DNA from: a virus | DNA length: 20,292 bases | Direction: 5' to 3' (one strand) | IMG/VR virus record: IMGVR_UViG_3300049830_000134 | Location: 1 to 20,292 of that record | In this document: positions 1 through 7,194 of the stretch, piece after piece | How positions within the stretch are numbered: position 1 is the stretch's first letter | Layout of the letters: each line of letters begins with the position of its first letter | Translations under genes and position numbers: made by a program | Notes under the pieces: model-generated | Database searches by the model: none | Seen by the model: only the letters and a program-made list of their open reading frames with translations | Told to the model about the DNA's origin: nothing

Positions 1-619
1 GAAGCCTGTCGCCATCGTTGCGCGGGGCTGGGGCATCGTCGAGACGCGCCATGGGCTTGCCCGCGGCGTCGAAATGCTTAAGCCGCACGCGGCAGCCCGT
101 CTTCTCGAGATCCTTCTTCTCGCGGGCAATGAGCTGCTTGTAGTTGTGGGTATGAACGATCTCTTGGTCGAGCCCGTCTTCGGTCCAGATCTCGGTGTAG
201 CCCGTCGGCGCAGCATCGTTGCGTCCGGAGCCCTTTGCGATCTCCTCACACCGACGCATGTAGCGTTGGTACGTTTCCACGTCGCCATGCTGCTTGGCCG
301 TCTGCGCGGCTGCCGTCAAACGAGCATGCTCTTCCATCGGATCTTTGACAGGGCCAGCATCACCGCGTCCGCGGAACGGGTTGCTGTAGTTTGTCCCGCC
401 TTCAGAATAGGCCTCCTGATAGGACGCGAGCCATGCGCGCTGCTCGGGCGATCCCATCGGGTAGGGGCAAGCACCGATGCCGGCCGAACGTGCGGCCGCG
501 GATGCGCCTTCGGCTGCTGGGTTCGCGTCAGTGCGCGCCGTGGCGAATGCTGTGCTGTCTGCACGCGCCAGGATGTCGAGAGCTGCGGCCGCGTTGTGCA
601 GGCGTTCAGGGTTTACCAC
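1..619 (-). CDS. Phage protein with Rmf-like motif, next to head genes (3' end outside window)
   Basis: Open frame of 206 codons running off the left edge. The start is a GTG at 619, chosen because AAGGAG lies 7 bases upstream and the frame begins inside the end of the head morphogenesis gene (14-base overlap). The N-terminus is Ala-rich and probably helical. At about residues 41-63 it has CPYPMGSPEQRAW followed by LASYQEAYSEG, which resembles the C-terminal half of ribosome modulation factor (CPY, then R, WL and a helix). A hydrophilic charged segment follows (EEHARLTAAAQTAK, then EKKDLEKTG). In the usual phage order a gene here would be a scaffold, protease or minor head protein, but I see no catalytic motif and do not assign one. 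The reading frame is clean to the edge. Confidence 0.8.
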   Translation of the reverse strand, partial: MVNPERLHNAAAALDILARADSTAFATARTDANPAAEGASAAARSAGIGACPYPMGSPEQRAWLASYQEAYSEGGTNYSNPFRGRGDAGPVKDPMEEHARLTAAAQTAKQHGDVETYQRYMRRCEEIAKGSGRNDAAPTGYTEIWTEDGLDQEIVHTHNYKQLIAREKKDLEKTGCRVRLKHFDAAGKPMARLDDAPAPRNDGDRL

Positions 620-1469
620 CAAGCATCTCCTTAGTCTTCTGTTTCGCCTCGGCGAGAGCCGCCTCGCCCTTCTTTGTCAGCCACTCGGCTGGCAGGTCTC
701 GGACGTTGAAGATGTAAACCCAAGAGCACCGGCAAAATACGAACTCGCCAGGTTGCTCGATCGAGTCTGTATAGTCGCCCGCCCCGCGCTTGACGAGTCC
801 TTTTTCGATTGCCCAGTTGTCACGGATGAGGAACATCTGTCCCTCCCGCTTATTGTGCGCGGGGCGCCCGTCATAGCCCTTCTGGTGTTTGTGCGATTCC
901 CACACCGCAGCAATCGCCCCGCCGCCTTCGGCAGCGACTGCGTTGATGGCTGAGATCAGCTTGGCGTTCTGATCGATGATGACTCGCCGCTCCTCAAACG
1001 GCAGCGAGGTCATGGCCTTCTGCAGATCGGACTTGACAACGATGTACTTATACGTCCCCTTCCGAACGTCGGAAGGGAAGCCGCCTTCGGGAACGGACGT
1101 CGCCCAGCCCGTGAACCGCTGCACCGTTTTGGCGATCGCGGCTGGCCGGTTCAGTTTGATTAGATCGATGCTCGAGATGATCCTGCGATTAAGCTCGGCT
1201 TGCATCTTCGGGGTCAGCTGTTGCAACGTGTAGGCTGATATCTGCGGCATGCGACGTAGCAAGCCGCCGCGCGTCACAAGACGATAGTACGCAAGGGTCA
1301 TCGTCTTGCGGACGTCGTTCTCGACTTCGTCAAGCGGCACGAACGATGACCGCGCGGCTGCCTCGATCAGACGGCGCCAGTGCTCAAGGCGCTCTTGGGA
1401 ATCGTAGCCGTGCTTGGCGAAGTCCTTAATCGCCGCCGCCACCGTTTCGTAGAACCGCCGCTTGCTCAT
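606..1469 (-). CDS. Phage head morphogenesis (minor capsid) protein
   Basis: 287 residues, placed directly after the portal and an 81-residue protein. ATG at 1469 overlaps the upstream stop as ATGA and has AAGGGA 6 bases upstream. The N-terminal two thirds is mostly helical. The C-terminal part (about residues 190-255) has a run of His, Lys and Arg (ESHKHQKGYDGRPAHNKREG), then FLIRDNWAIEKGLV, then QPGEFVFCRCSWVY. This is the layout of the Mu gpF/SPP1 gp7-type head morphogenesis domain, where an H...P...CRC pattern closes the fold. Proteins of this kind sit at the portal vertex and are needed early in procapsid assembly. Family assignment is by motif and gene order; homology to a specific phage is not tested. 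Length is usual for the family. Confidence 0.8.
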   Translation of the reverse strand: MSKRRFYETVAAAIKDFAKHGYDSQERLEHWRRLIEAAARSSFVPLDEVENDVRKTMTLAYYRLVTRGGLLRRMPQISAYTLQQLTPKMQAELNRRIISSIDLIKLNRPAAIAKTVQRFTGWATSVPEGGFPSDVRKGTYKYIVVKSDLQKAMTSLPFEERRVIIDQNAKLISAINAVAAEGGGAIAAVWESHKHQKGYDGRPAHNKREGQMFLIRDNWAIEKGLVKRGAGDYTDSIEQPGEFVFCRCSWVYIFNVRDLPAEWLTKKGEAALAEAKQKTKEMLGGKP

Positions 1470-1711
1470 TGTGCGTCCCTTGTGAGCGCCTCGAACTGCG
1501 CCATGCGACGATGCGCGGTCAGGTACAGATCAACCGCGGACTCGATCGTCGCCACCAGCTTTGCCCCTTGCGCTTGCGCAACGTCGGATTGCTGCGCATG
1601 GCACGCAGCGGCGAACACCCTCCACCCGGCGTCAAGCTCTTGCATCAGTTCGAGCGCCATCTTGGCGTCGCGGATACCGGCTTGTAGTAGCTCGTCTGCG
1701 GACTCGCTCAC
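1466..1711 (-). CDS. Small helical protein between portal and head morphogenesis genes
   Basis: 81 residues, unrecognised. The GTG at 1711 overlaps the portal stop as GTGA, and its own TGA overlaps the next ATG, so it is translationally coupled on both sides and has only a weak Shine-Dalgarno of its own. The sequence looks fully alpha-helical, with acidic and basic residues alternating with Ala and Leu (KMALELMQELDAGW, LVATIESAVDLYLTAHRRMA), and two Cys/His-containing turns without a zinc pattern. The position suggests a minor structural or assembly helper, but that is inference from context only. Confidence 0.85.
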   Translation of the reverse strand: MSESADELLQAGIRDAKMALELMQELDAGWRVFAAACHAQQSDVAQAQGAKLVATIESAVDLYLTAHRRMAQFEALTRDAQ

Positions 1712-3243
1712 AACTTCGGAAGCTTGTTCGGCGCTGGCGGCTTCGGCTCCTGAACCTCGGGACGCTCGCCCGGTCCGTCGTCCTCGCCGTCCTCGCTGTC
1801 GTCTTGTGCGTTGCCGGCTGCGAGCGCCTCGGCCTTGGCTGCCTCTGCTGCCTCGGCCTTCGCGGCTGTCTCCTCGGCGAAGTCGGCAATCGCCATAATG
1901 TCGAGTTCAAGCGGCGACGAGAACAGGTGCGTCTTCGCGTTTAGGTTATTCATCACCCAGTCAATAAGCTTCGCCTTCTCCGTCGGCGGCAGCTCAGGGG
2001 CGAGAATCGTGAAGACCGAAGTGACAGCCTCGAGCGTGACCTTTTCGGACGTCGCCTTTTCCTCGTCCGTCTCTTCGAGCAGGTTCGGCCATTCTGCATG
2101 GAACGAATTCTGCCAATCGGCGAACGCAACGTCGTATGGGACGTTGCCATACTGCTCGGGGAACTTCTCTCTGATGGCGTTAAAGAAGTCTTCGTTCCAC
2201 GCGCGGTACATCGTGCAACGGTCGAGGAAGTCGTAGATCGGGTTCAGCCAATCGCGGACGGTCATCAGGTATTGCGCGATGGCCTTTGAGTCCTCGGTGC
2301 CCTCGCCGAACCCGACTGCGAACGTGTCCTCCAGCAGAAGCTTGGCGGGCATGCCTGCACCGGCCGCCATGTCCTCGATTATGTTCTTGCGGACGGCGTT
2401 GATCGCCCCATCAACGTTCTGCAAGTTGAGCGTCTCGATGTCTTCATCTGTTGAGATCGAGATCACGTTCCCGGTCTGCGCCTCCTTGACCATCGAGCGC
2501 TTCTGACCGAGGAACCCCGACATAACGCGATCGATCGCGGACGACGGCTGGTCGATCTTCGCGATGAGCACGCCGGCCTTGAGCGCCACCATGCCGTTCG
2601 CCATCATTAGATGGATAAACTGCTTGAGGGGCACAAGAGCGCGCTGATACGCGGATCGCCCCGTATAGCCGAAGCCTGCGGACTCATAGGCGATGTAGAG
2701 GGGGTTCTCGTGTTGAATGACCACAACCCGGGTGCGATCGTATGCCTTGCCGTTGACGCGCACGCCGCTCGTCTTTTGGAAGTCGAGCGAGTTCGGATCT
2801 TGATTGAAGACAAGCGAGCCCGCGGTGTTGAGCGGGTCCCACTCGCTATAAGACATCGTCGCCTTGGACAGCTTCTTGAAGTCAAGCGGCTCGTTCGGTT
2901 CGTCGCCCTCGATTATGATGCCGATACTTGCCGGGCCGTAGATGCGCGCGAGACGTCCGACGTTCAGCAAGTGCTCGTTGCACCCATCGAGCTTCCATTG
3001 CTTCTCGAACGCTTCGATGAGATCGGTGCCGTCGCCGGCTGCACCCGGCACTGTCAGGTTGCGCGGCTTGGACGTCGCAAGGGTCAACGGCCGATCGACG
3101 ATCTTCGACCCGTGCGGGTGGTAGAGGTAGATCAGCTTGCACAACTCGTAGCCAGCAGAGTCGCCCGGGACGATGTCCTCGGCGACTAGGAGATTATTAA
3201 AAGCGTTGCCTAGCGCAATGCCCTGCTGTGTAAGTTGCGCCAC
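1708..3243 (-). CDS. Portal protein (DUF1073-like)
   Basis: 511 residues. Portal proteins form the dodecameric ring at one capsid vertex through which DNA enters and leaves. The call rests on position directly after the large terminase and on portal-like sequence: an N-terminal region with LIYLYHPHGSKIVDRPL, a middle FVSx-like core with GPASIGIIIEG, RVVVIQHENPLY and FGYTGRSAYQRALVPL, and the late helical AAGAGMPAKLLLEDTFAVGF segment typical of DUF1073-type portals. The last 60 residues are low-complexity: an Ala/Glu coiled stretch, then acidic DDSEDGEDDG and a Pro/Lys tail. The start is GTG at 3243, sharing one base with the terminase stop (TAGTG), with AAAGGA 8 bases upstream. No Acb1-type anti-CBASS domain is visible. 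Confidence 0.88.
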   Translation of the reverse strand: MAQLTQQGIALGNAFNNLLVAEDIVPGDSAGYELCKLIYLYHPHGSKIVDRPLTLATSKPRNLTVPGAAGDGTDLIEAFEKQWKLDGCNEHLLNVGRLARIYGPASIGIIIEGDEPNEPLDFKKLSKATMSYSEWDPLNTAGSLVFNQDPNSLDFQKTSGVRVNGKAYDRTRVVVIQHENPLYIAYESAGFGYTGRSAYQRALVPLKQFIHLMMANGMVALKAGVLIAKIDQPSSAIDRVMSGFLGQKRSMVKEAQTGNVISISTDEDIETLNLQNVDGAINAVRKNIIEDMAAGAGMPAKLLLEDTFAVGFGEGTEDSKAIAQYLMTVRDWLNPIYDFLDRCTMYRAWNEDFFNAIREKFPEQYGNVPYDVAFADWQNSFHAEWPNLLEETDEEKATSEKVTLEAVTSVFTILAPELPPTEKAKLIDWVMNNLNAKTHLFSSPLELDIMAIADFAEETAAKAEAAEAAKAEALAAGNAQDDSEDGEDDGPGERPEVQEPKPPAPNKLPKL

Positions 3244-4691
3244 TAGCCCGTCCTTTTGCCGTCCCCGAACGCGAGCTCCAGACCGTGGACGTAAGCATCC
3301 AAGAGATCGTCTGCGCGCTTCGCAGCATCCTTGTCACCAATGCGAAAGCCTGCTATCTGGCCGATCATATGGTTCCGATGCGTACCCTTGTATAGCGTCA
3401 CCTTGTCATACGCACAACGCAGAATCTTTGTGGTCCCCTGATAGTGGTAGGACGATACTGCAAGTGCACGTTCGTCCTTGCCGTATGTCAGCCACTGCCC
3501 GCCAATCGGGTAAACGTCCGAGCGCAGTTTGCGCGCCTGCTGCAGGAGGATCGAGCCCGACGCCTTGTCCTCGACCCATACACCGCGCACGCCCTCGCGT
3601 GCACCGAGGCGTTTGGCCATGGCTGTCAGATTCGCGAACACGCCTTCCAGCCACGGATACAGGTTCGCGCCCTCGATCTGAATGATGTCCCAGTCAACGA
3701 TATAAAGCGGCACCCCTGAGTACTTGTTCCGGGCGAAGTAAACGACGGCGGTGCCATCGTTGTTCGTGCCAGCTTTGACGGCCGAATCCACGACGGCAAA
3801 GACGGTATCGACGTGCTTCGGATCAGGCAGTGGCACGCCTTCGGGACCGAGCCATTTGTCCGTCGTGAAGAAGGCCGCGCCTGACCAATCGACGAACTCG
3901 GCTTCGTATTCCTGAGCGAAGACGAGAGGGTGCGTGCGCTCGCGCAAGGCATCGTAGAAGACTTGCACCCGCGCTTCGTGCTCGGCGTCAAGCGCAGCCT
4001 TTAGCGTCTTGTAGTCGGGATCATCCGGGAGCATCTGCGTGGGCATCGTGTGCTCAAACAGGCGCCCCGGGACGTGCGGGTTGTTCCACGTCGGTTCGTG
4101 AACTTCGATAAACCCGTGCTTGGGATCGTTGCAGATCTGCCAGAGGAAGTTCTCGGGATCGATGCCATTGGTGTTGCTCGTCACCATGCAGTCGCCGTTA
4201 AGATCGAGCAGCGTCGGCTCGATTGAACGTTCCCACACCTGGAGCATATTCGGCTTCGTAAAGCCGCCCTCGTCTATGACGACGCGCTTATACTTACGCG
4301 ATCGGCCAGCGTTCTCGTCCTCGAGCGTCCAAAAGTCGATGCGCCCGCCCGATTGCAGACGAATGACCCCGTCCGTCTTGTTCGCCCCGCCGCGCTTGAT
4401 GGTCGCAGGCTTTAGCGTCGCCTTGACCTCTTCGAAGACCTCGGACATGCGCTTGTAGTCGGGCGCGAAGATGCCACACGGGAATCCCTTGATCGCCCCA
4501 TCGCCCAGCCACACTTGGTCAAGGGCCGTCTTGCCCCACCGACGGCCGCAGCGCACGGCCTTGCGCTTGCGCGTCGCCTTCGTCGCGAAGTCTGGCGAGA
4601 TCGAGAGCTGTCGCTCGCTCGGTGCGTCGGCTTTGATTACTCGAACCTGCCCCGCGTGTAGCGTCGGCAGCTGAACCCGGATTTCCCTCAC
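3243..4691 (-). CDS. terL: Terminase large subunit (packaging ATPase/nuclease)
   Basis: 482 residues from the GTG at 4691. The terminase large subunit pumps DNA into the procapsid and cuts the concatemer. The ATPase half has Walker A CGRRWGKT at about residues 48-55 and Walker B RVVIDEGG at 136-143. The RNase H-like nuclease half has the three expected acids: Asp302 (VFAVVDS), Glu374 (VWVEDK) and Asp461/Asp462 (KRADDLLDA). The start needs a choice. A TTG at 4703 gives four more residues but AAGGA would sit directly against it. The GTG at 4691 makes a GTGA overlap with the upstream stop, like many neighbours, and AGAAGGA lies 12 bases upstream, so I prefer it. The reading frame is intact, and length and domain order are normal. 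Confidence 0.95.
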   Translation of the reverse strand: MREIRVQLPTLHAGQVRVIKADAPSERQLSISPDFATKATRKRKAVRCGRRWGKTALDQVWLGDGAIKGFPCGIFAPDYKRMSEVFEEVKATLKPATIKRGGANKTDGVIRLQSGGRIDFWTLEDENAGRSRKYKRVVIDEGGFTKPNMLQVWERSIEPTLLDLNGDCMVTSNTNGIDPENFLWQICNDPKHGFIEVHEPTWNNPHVPGRLFEHTMPTQMLPDDPDYKTLKAALDAEHEARVQVFYDALRERTHPLVFAQEYEAEFVDWSGAAFFTTDKWLGPEGVPLPDPKHVDTVFAVVDSAVKAGTNNDGTAVVYFARNKYSGVPLYIVDWDIIQIEGANLYPWLEGVFANLTAMAKRLGAREGVRGVWVEDKASGSILLQQARKLRSDVYPIGGQWLTYGKDERALAVSSYHYQGTTKILRCAYDKVTLYKGTHRNHMIGQIAGFRIGDKDAAKRADDLLDAYVHGLELAFGDGKRTG

Positions 4692-5167
4692 AAGCCGTCG
4701 CAATCCTTCTCAAGGCCGACTTCGACGCAAAGAGCGTCCCAGTTCGCGCGGCGTTCGGCGTCTGTGTAATGATGCTTGCGGGAATGCGGCGCCTGTGCCG
4801 GGCTTGTGCGCGCTGTAACGTCGCGGGGCGCCTGCGATACGCTCGCGGGCGTGTCGTGCGTCACAGCGCTTTGTGGCGCGTTGCTGGCTGGGGCGAAACA
4901 CCAGATCAGGAATGCGATTGCGGCGCCGGCTGCGATCACGTCGAGCACGCGCCAGAAGCTGCGGCGGGCCGAGCGCGAGCTCTGACGTGCGCGGATGCGT
5001 GCGGCTTCATACGCATACATCTCGTTGCCTTCGGCCCTTGCGAGCTCGAGCGCGAGCAGGTCGGCGGTGTTTTGCTGCGTCTCGCGTGCACCGCGGGCGG
5101 CTCGCCGCGTGGCGGCGTACTCAACGCCGCGAGGATCGGCTCCGTCGAAGATATAATCCCAGTTCAT
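4688..5167 (-). CDS. Single-pass membrane protein of unknown function
   Basis: 159 residues, not recognised. The N-terminal 70 residues are charged and Arg-rich (RRAARGARETQQNT). One clear transmembrane helix follows at about residues 73-91 (VLDVIAAGAAIAFLIWCFA), preceded by RRSFWR, which predicts the N-terminus in the cytoplasm. The rest is a Ser/Thr/Pro-rich linker and a short C-terminal domain with YTDAERRANWDALC. ATG at 5167 follows CTGGAG by 8 bases. The gene lies between a small SH3-like protein and terL and ends by overlapping the terL GTG. It is odd to find a membrane protein between the two terminase genes. It is not long or hydrophobic enough to be a holin pair. Confidence 0.88.
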   Translation of the reverse strand: MNWDYIFDGADPRGVEYAATRRAARGARETQQNTADLLALELARAEGNEMYAYEAARIRARQSSRSARRSFWRVLDVIAAGAAIAFLIWCFAPASNAPQSAVTHDTPASVSQAPRDVTARTSPAQAPHSRKHHYTDAERRANWDALCVEVGLEKDCDGL

Positions 5168-5189
5168 AGCGTGTCTCCAGGTTCAGGTG

Positions 5190-5426
5190 TCAGCGGTTGT
5201 GGAAGCGATCGGACGCAACGTCATCCGGATCAGCAGCGAACTCAGTCGTATCTTCAACATACAGAGCGACGCCTTTGCGGCTAACAGTGCGCCAGGCATC
5301 GCGGCCGTTGTCGCGAACGTAACGGACAATGAGTTCGTTAGTCCCGTTATCGAATCCTGTTACCTCGACTTCGTCTTTCATGCCGGGAACGGTAACGTAA
5401 TCGCCGCGCTTGAAATCTTGTGTCAT
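5190..5426 (-). CDS. Small beta-rich (SH3/KOW-like) protein
   Basis: 78 residues. I start it at the ATG at 5426 because CTGGAG sits 8 bases upstream; a longer frame to 5483 has no ribosome binding site and an unlikely N-terminus. The protein opens with FKRGDYVTVPG, then an alternating beta pattern (EVEVTGFDNGTNELIVRYV), as in small SH3-like barrel proteins, and ends in an acidic tail (EDTTEFAADPDD). The fold suggestion comes from the pattern alone. It lies between the two terminase genes, 65 bases after terS. Confidence 0.8.
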   Translation of the reverse strand: MTQDFKRGDYVTVPGMKDEVEVTGFDNGTNELIVRYVRDNGRDAWRTVSRKGVALYVEDTTEFAADPDDVASDRFHNR

Positions 5427-5491
5427 CTCGTATCTCCAGGTCTTTCGATGACCCTTTGTCCCATCCCTTGAACCGGAGAACAACTATTATC

Positions 5492-6208
5492 TCACTCGTC
5501 TGGCATGCCTCCTTCCACGATGATCCGGAGCTCATGCTCGTTGGCGTCTGCGTCCCCATACATGCCGAGGATCTTCGATACCATCTCCAGCGCCTTCATG
5601 CTGTCATGTGTCAGAACCTCGATCCCGTTGCGCGTTTGCTTCGCGCCGCGGAACAGGAGATTCGCGTCGGTCGAGTAATCCCGTGAGTCTGTGAGATGCA
5701 CTGAGCGCTCGCCGAGCCCCTTACAGTGCGGACACTTCGGATGCGGCCGTATGTCGGGATCGTAGCCGTAGCCGCCGGAATCGTCGACCGTCGGGATGCG
5801 AGCCTTGGTGAAGTTGAACTCGGTCGCGTTGATCCATTGGTAATTGAAGTCGTCGCCGAAGCAATGACGGCAGCAGAACACGCGCACCGATGAGAGCTCC
5901 CGCGCGTCGGCGGTGGCCATTGCCCACAGGCGCTTGAGCACGGTGTCCGCGTTGATCTCGGCCTCGCGTGCTCGGCGCGATTGCAGCCAGTGCAGGGCGG
6001 CGCGAACGTGCTGGCGGGTCAGGAACTTCTTGCCACAGTTCGCGAGGTTCTGCGGCGTCGGGAGCTTGCCCTTGTAGAGCGACGCGCGCCGGGCAGCCTC
6101 GCCCGGGTTCAGATCGACGATGTATTCTTGCAGGAACTCGCGCTCGTTGACAGACAGCTCCACGGCCAGCTCGCGCGGCATGCCTGCGAAGATGTAAGGG
6201 GCGTCCAT
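5492..6208 (-). CDS. terS: Terminase small subunit with zinc-binding insert
   Basis: 238 residues, Terminase_2-like. The small subunit recognises the packaging site and loads the large subunit. The N-terminal part (about residues 19-75) is the DNA-binding helical domain (LSVNEREFLQEYIVD, PGEAARRAS, then LTRQHVRAALHW). Residues 85-105 are the oligomerisation helix region (DTVLKRLWAMATADAREL). A zinc-type insert follows, with Cys113-x2-Cys116 (CRHC) and Cys159-x2-Cys162 (CPHC) and the FNYQW stretch common in this subgroup. The C-terminus has SMKALEMVSKILGMYG. ATG at 6208; the AGGGG ribosome site lies in a hairpin (see 6208-6228). Terminase large subunit follows after two small genes, which supports the call. 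Confidence 0.9.
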   Translation of the reverse strand: MDAPYIFAGMPRELAVELSVNEREFLQEYIVDLNPGEAARRASLYKGKLPTPQNLANCGKKFLTRQHVRAALHWLQSRRAREAEINADTVLKRLWAMATADARELSSVRVFCCRHCFGDDFNYQWINATEFNFTKARIPTVDDSGGYGYDPDIRPHPKCPHCKGLGERSVHLTDSRDYSTDANLLFRGAKQTRNGIEVLTHDSMKALEMVSKILGMYGDADANEHELRIIVEGGMPDE

Positions 6209-6228
6209 AGTGCCCCTATATGCGGGGC
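6208..6228 (-). promoter_or_regulatory. terS: Hairpin covering the terS ribosome binding site
   Basis: On the transcribed strand GCCCC and GGGGC pair around a 7-base loop (GCATATA), and the 3' arm is the only Shine-Dalgarno-like sequence before the terS ATG, 3 bases away. Folding would hide the ribosome site. The effect on translation is inference. Confidence 0.45.
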
Positions 6229-6263
6229 GCCGCGCGCCGTTGTCAACGAGATTGCACGTTCGC

Positions 6264-6398
6264 TCAGTGGCGCCGGCTGTTCCGACGGCGATCCTCCGCC
6301 TCGCGCTTCACGTTGCGGGTAAGCAGACGATGCGCCTCCCACACCGCGACGTGGTGGCATGGGTGCGCATCGTAGAAGGCGGCCTCGGCGTAGTTCAT
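6264..6398 (-). CDS. 44-residue basic protein upstream of terS
   Basis: A very short gene supported by its ATGA overlap with the stop of the preceding 68-residue gene, which is the pattern used throughout this phage. It starts MNYAEAAFYDAHPCHH and ends in a strongly basic helix (KREAEDRRRNSRRH). No family is recognised. A basic tail could bind nucleic acid, but that is a guess. It has no clear Shine-Dalgarno of its own, as expected for a coupled gene. Confidence 0.65.
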   Translation of the reverse strand: MNYAEAAFYDAHPCHHVAVWEAHRLLTRNVKREAEDRRRNSRRH

Positions 6399-6601
6399 GC
6401 CGCGGCCCGCTGGCAGGCTGCGTCCGCGATCGCGTCGGCGTCGTGGCGGGCCTGTGCCGCGCGTTCGTGCCCAGCCTTCGCGAGGCGACGGGCCTCCTGA
6501 TCTGCAATCAGCGCCTGGTCCGCGAGCTGTTGCGCGGTCATCGGCGGAACGTCCAAGCCCATCTCGATGATCCTGGCGAAGCTGCAAGGGTTCGTGGTCA
6601 T
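6395..6601 (-). CDS. 68-residue helical protein, unknown
   Basis: The start at ATG 6601 is set by AAGGAG 7 bases upstream. The open frame extends to 7159, but that extension is Arg/Ser-rich shadow sequence of the neighbouring gene. The protein has a short N-terminal segment (CSFARIIEMGLDVPPMTAQQ) and then a long Ala/Arg/Glu helix (ADQEARRLAKAGHERAAQARHD), likely a coiled coil. No function is recognised. It is coupled to the 44-residue gene that follows. Confidence 0.75.
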   Translation of the reverse strand: MTTNPCSFARIIEMGLDVPPMTAQQLADQALIADQEARRLAKAGHERAAQARHDADAIADAACQRAAA

Positions 6602-6637
6602 TGCGTGTCTCCTTCGGGCATCGATATAGGGCAAGGA

Positions 6638-6655
6638 CGTTACCAAACCGTTACC
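6638..6655. repeat. Direct repeat CGTTACC x2, 11 bases apart
   Basis: CGTTACC occurs at 6638-6644 and 6649-6655, one helical turn apart, in the 49-base gap before the 68-residue gene and touching the stop of the preceding gene. This spacing is typical of protein-binding half-sites, but nothing else supports a regulator here. Confidence 0.35.
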
Positions 6656-7031
6656 CTCCGTCGCGCTCGTTGTAAGGCTCGCCGCGTTCGGCACGTTCGC
6701 TGGTATCGGCCCAGCGCATCTGCTGCTCCAGCGTGGGCTCGCCCTTGCGGGCCTTCGCCTCGGCCTTGATCTGCGCCTGATCCTCGGGTGACAACGTGAC
6801 GGCGTGCCCAGCCGAGCCGGCGACGCAGAGCCAGCGTCCATCGGGCTGCTTCTCGAAGCGCTGGCCGAAGCCGACGCCCAGCCGGCAGCCGAGATTGACG
6901 AACGTCTGGTGCGCGATGTTAGCCCAGCCGCCGCCCGGGATCTTGGCGTCATACATGACGCCCTCCAGCTTGCGGCCTGAGATCTGGCAACGGTCCTCGA
7001 GCGGGCCGGTCCAATATGTAGGGATTGGCAT
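6651..7031 (-). CDS. 126-residue phage protein, unknown; first gene after the terminator
   Basis: Start ATG 7031 is fixed by CTGGAGGA 6 bases upstream. The first half looks like a compact beta domain with conserved-looking Gly and Trp (YWTGPLEDRCQISGRKLEG, then GGGWANIAHQTFVNLGCRLG), then FEKQPDGRWLCVAG. The second half is a charged helix (SPEDQAQIKAEAKARKGEP) and an acidic/basic tail. It reads like a small soluble protein conserved in siphophages. I do not recognise a named family. It is the first gene behind the strong terminator at 7094-7134, so it probably opens the late (packaging and head) transcript. Confidence 0.82.
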   Translation of the reverse strand: MPIPTYWTGPLEDRCQISGRKLEGVMYDAKIPGGGWANIAHQTFVNLGCRLGVGFGQRFEKQPDGRWLCVAGSAGHAVTLSPEDQAQIKAEAKARKGEPTLEQQMRWADTSERAERGEPYNERDGG

Positions 7032-7059
7032 GTGTCGTCCTCCAGTTGATGACAAGGGC

Positions 7060-7088
7060 ACAATATCCCGTGCGGGCTCGATCTGCAA
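7060..7088 (-). promoter_or_regulatory. Candidate late promoter
   Basis: On the minus strand TTGCAG, 17 bases, then TATTGT: a weak sigma-70-like pair with exact spacing, starting 6 bases after the T tract of the terminator at 7094-7134 and about 30 bases before the start of the 126-residue gene. GCAC/GTGC and CCCG/CGGG palindromes overlap it and could be an operator. The match to consensus is partial (3/6 and 4/6), so the placement carries most of the weight. Confidence 0.4.
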
Positions 7089-7093
7089 CCGAT

Positions 7094-7134
7094 AAAACAA
7101 CGCCCACGAACCGGGAGGGGATCGTGGGCGTTGT
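7094..7134 (-). terminator. Strong intrinsic terminator
   Basis: A perfect 13-bp stem, ACAACGCCCACGA with its complement TCGTGGGCGTTGT (7097-7109 and 7122-7134), closes a 12-base loop. On the minus strand it is followed by TTTT then ATCGG. This is the only hairpin in the window with both a long perfect stem and a T tract. It lies 61 bases after the stop of the 60-residue gene and stops the transcript arriving from the small-gene block. Confidence 0.88.
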
Positions 7135-7150
7135 CGTGCCTGGAGGACAC

Positions 7151-7170
7151 GCCTCGCAATATGGCGAGGC
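7151..7170 (-). other. Second hairpin in the same 3' untranslated region
   Basis: GCCTCGC and GCGAGGC pair perfectly (7 bp) around a 6-base loop between the stop of the 60-residue gene and the intrinsic terminator. No T tract follows on either strand. With the terminator it makes a structured 3' leader that could be a stable processed RNA, which is inference. Confidence 0.5.
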
Positions 7171-7194
7171 GAGACCCTTACGTCAAATGGAATG

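Noticed and set aside
6395-7159. 254-codon minus frame as one gene
   Set aside because: Only the last 68 codons follow a ribosome site (AAGGAG before ATG 6601); the upstream portion overlaps the 126-residue gene out of frame and is Arg/Ser-rich shadow sequence.
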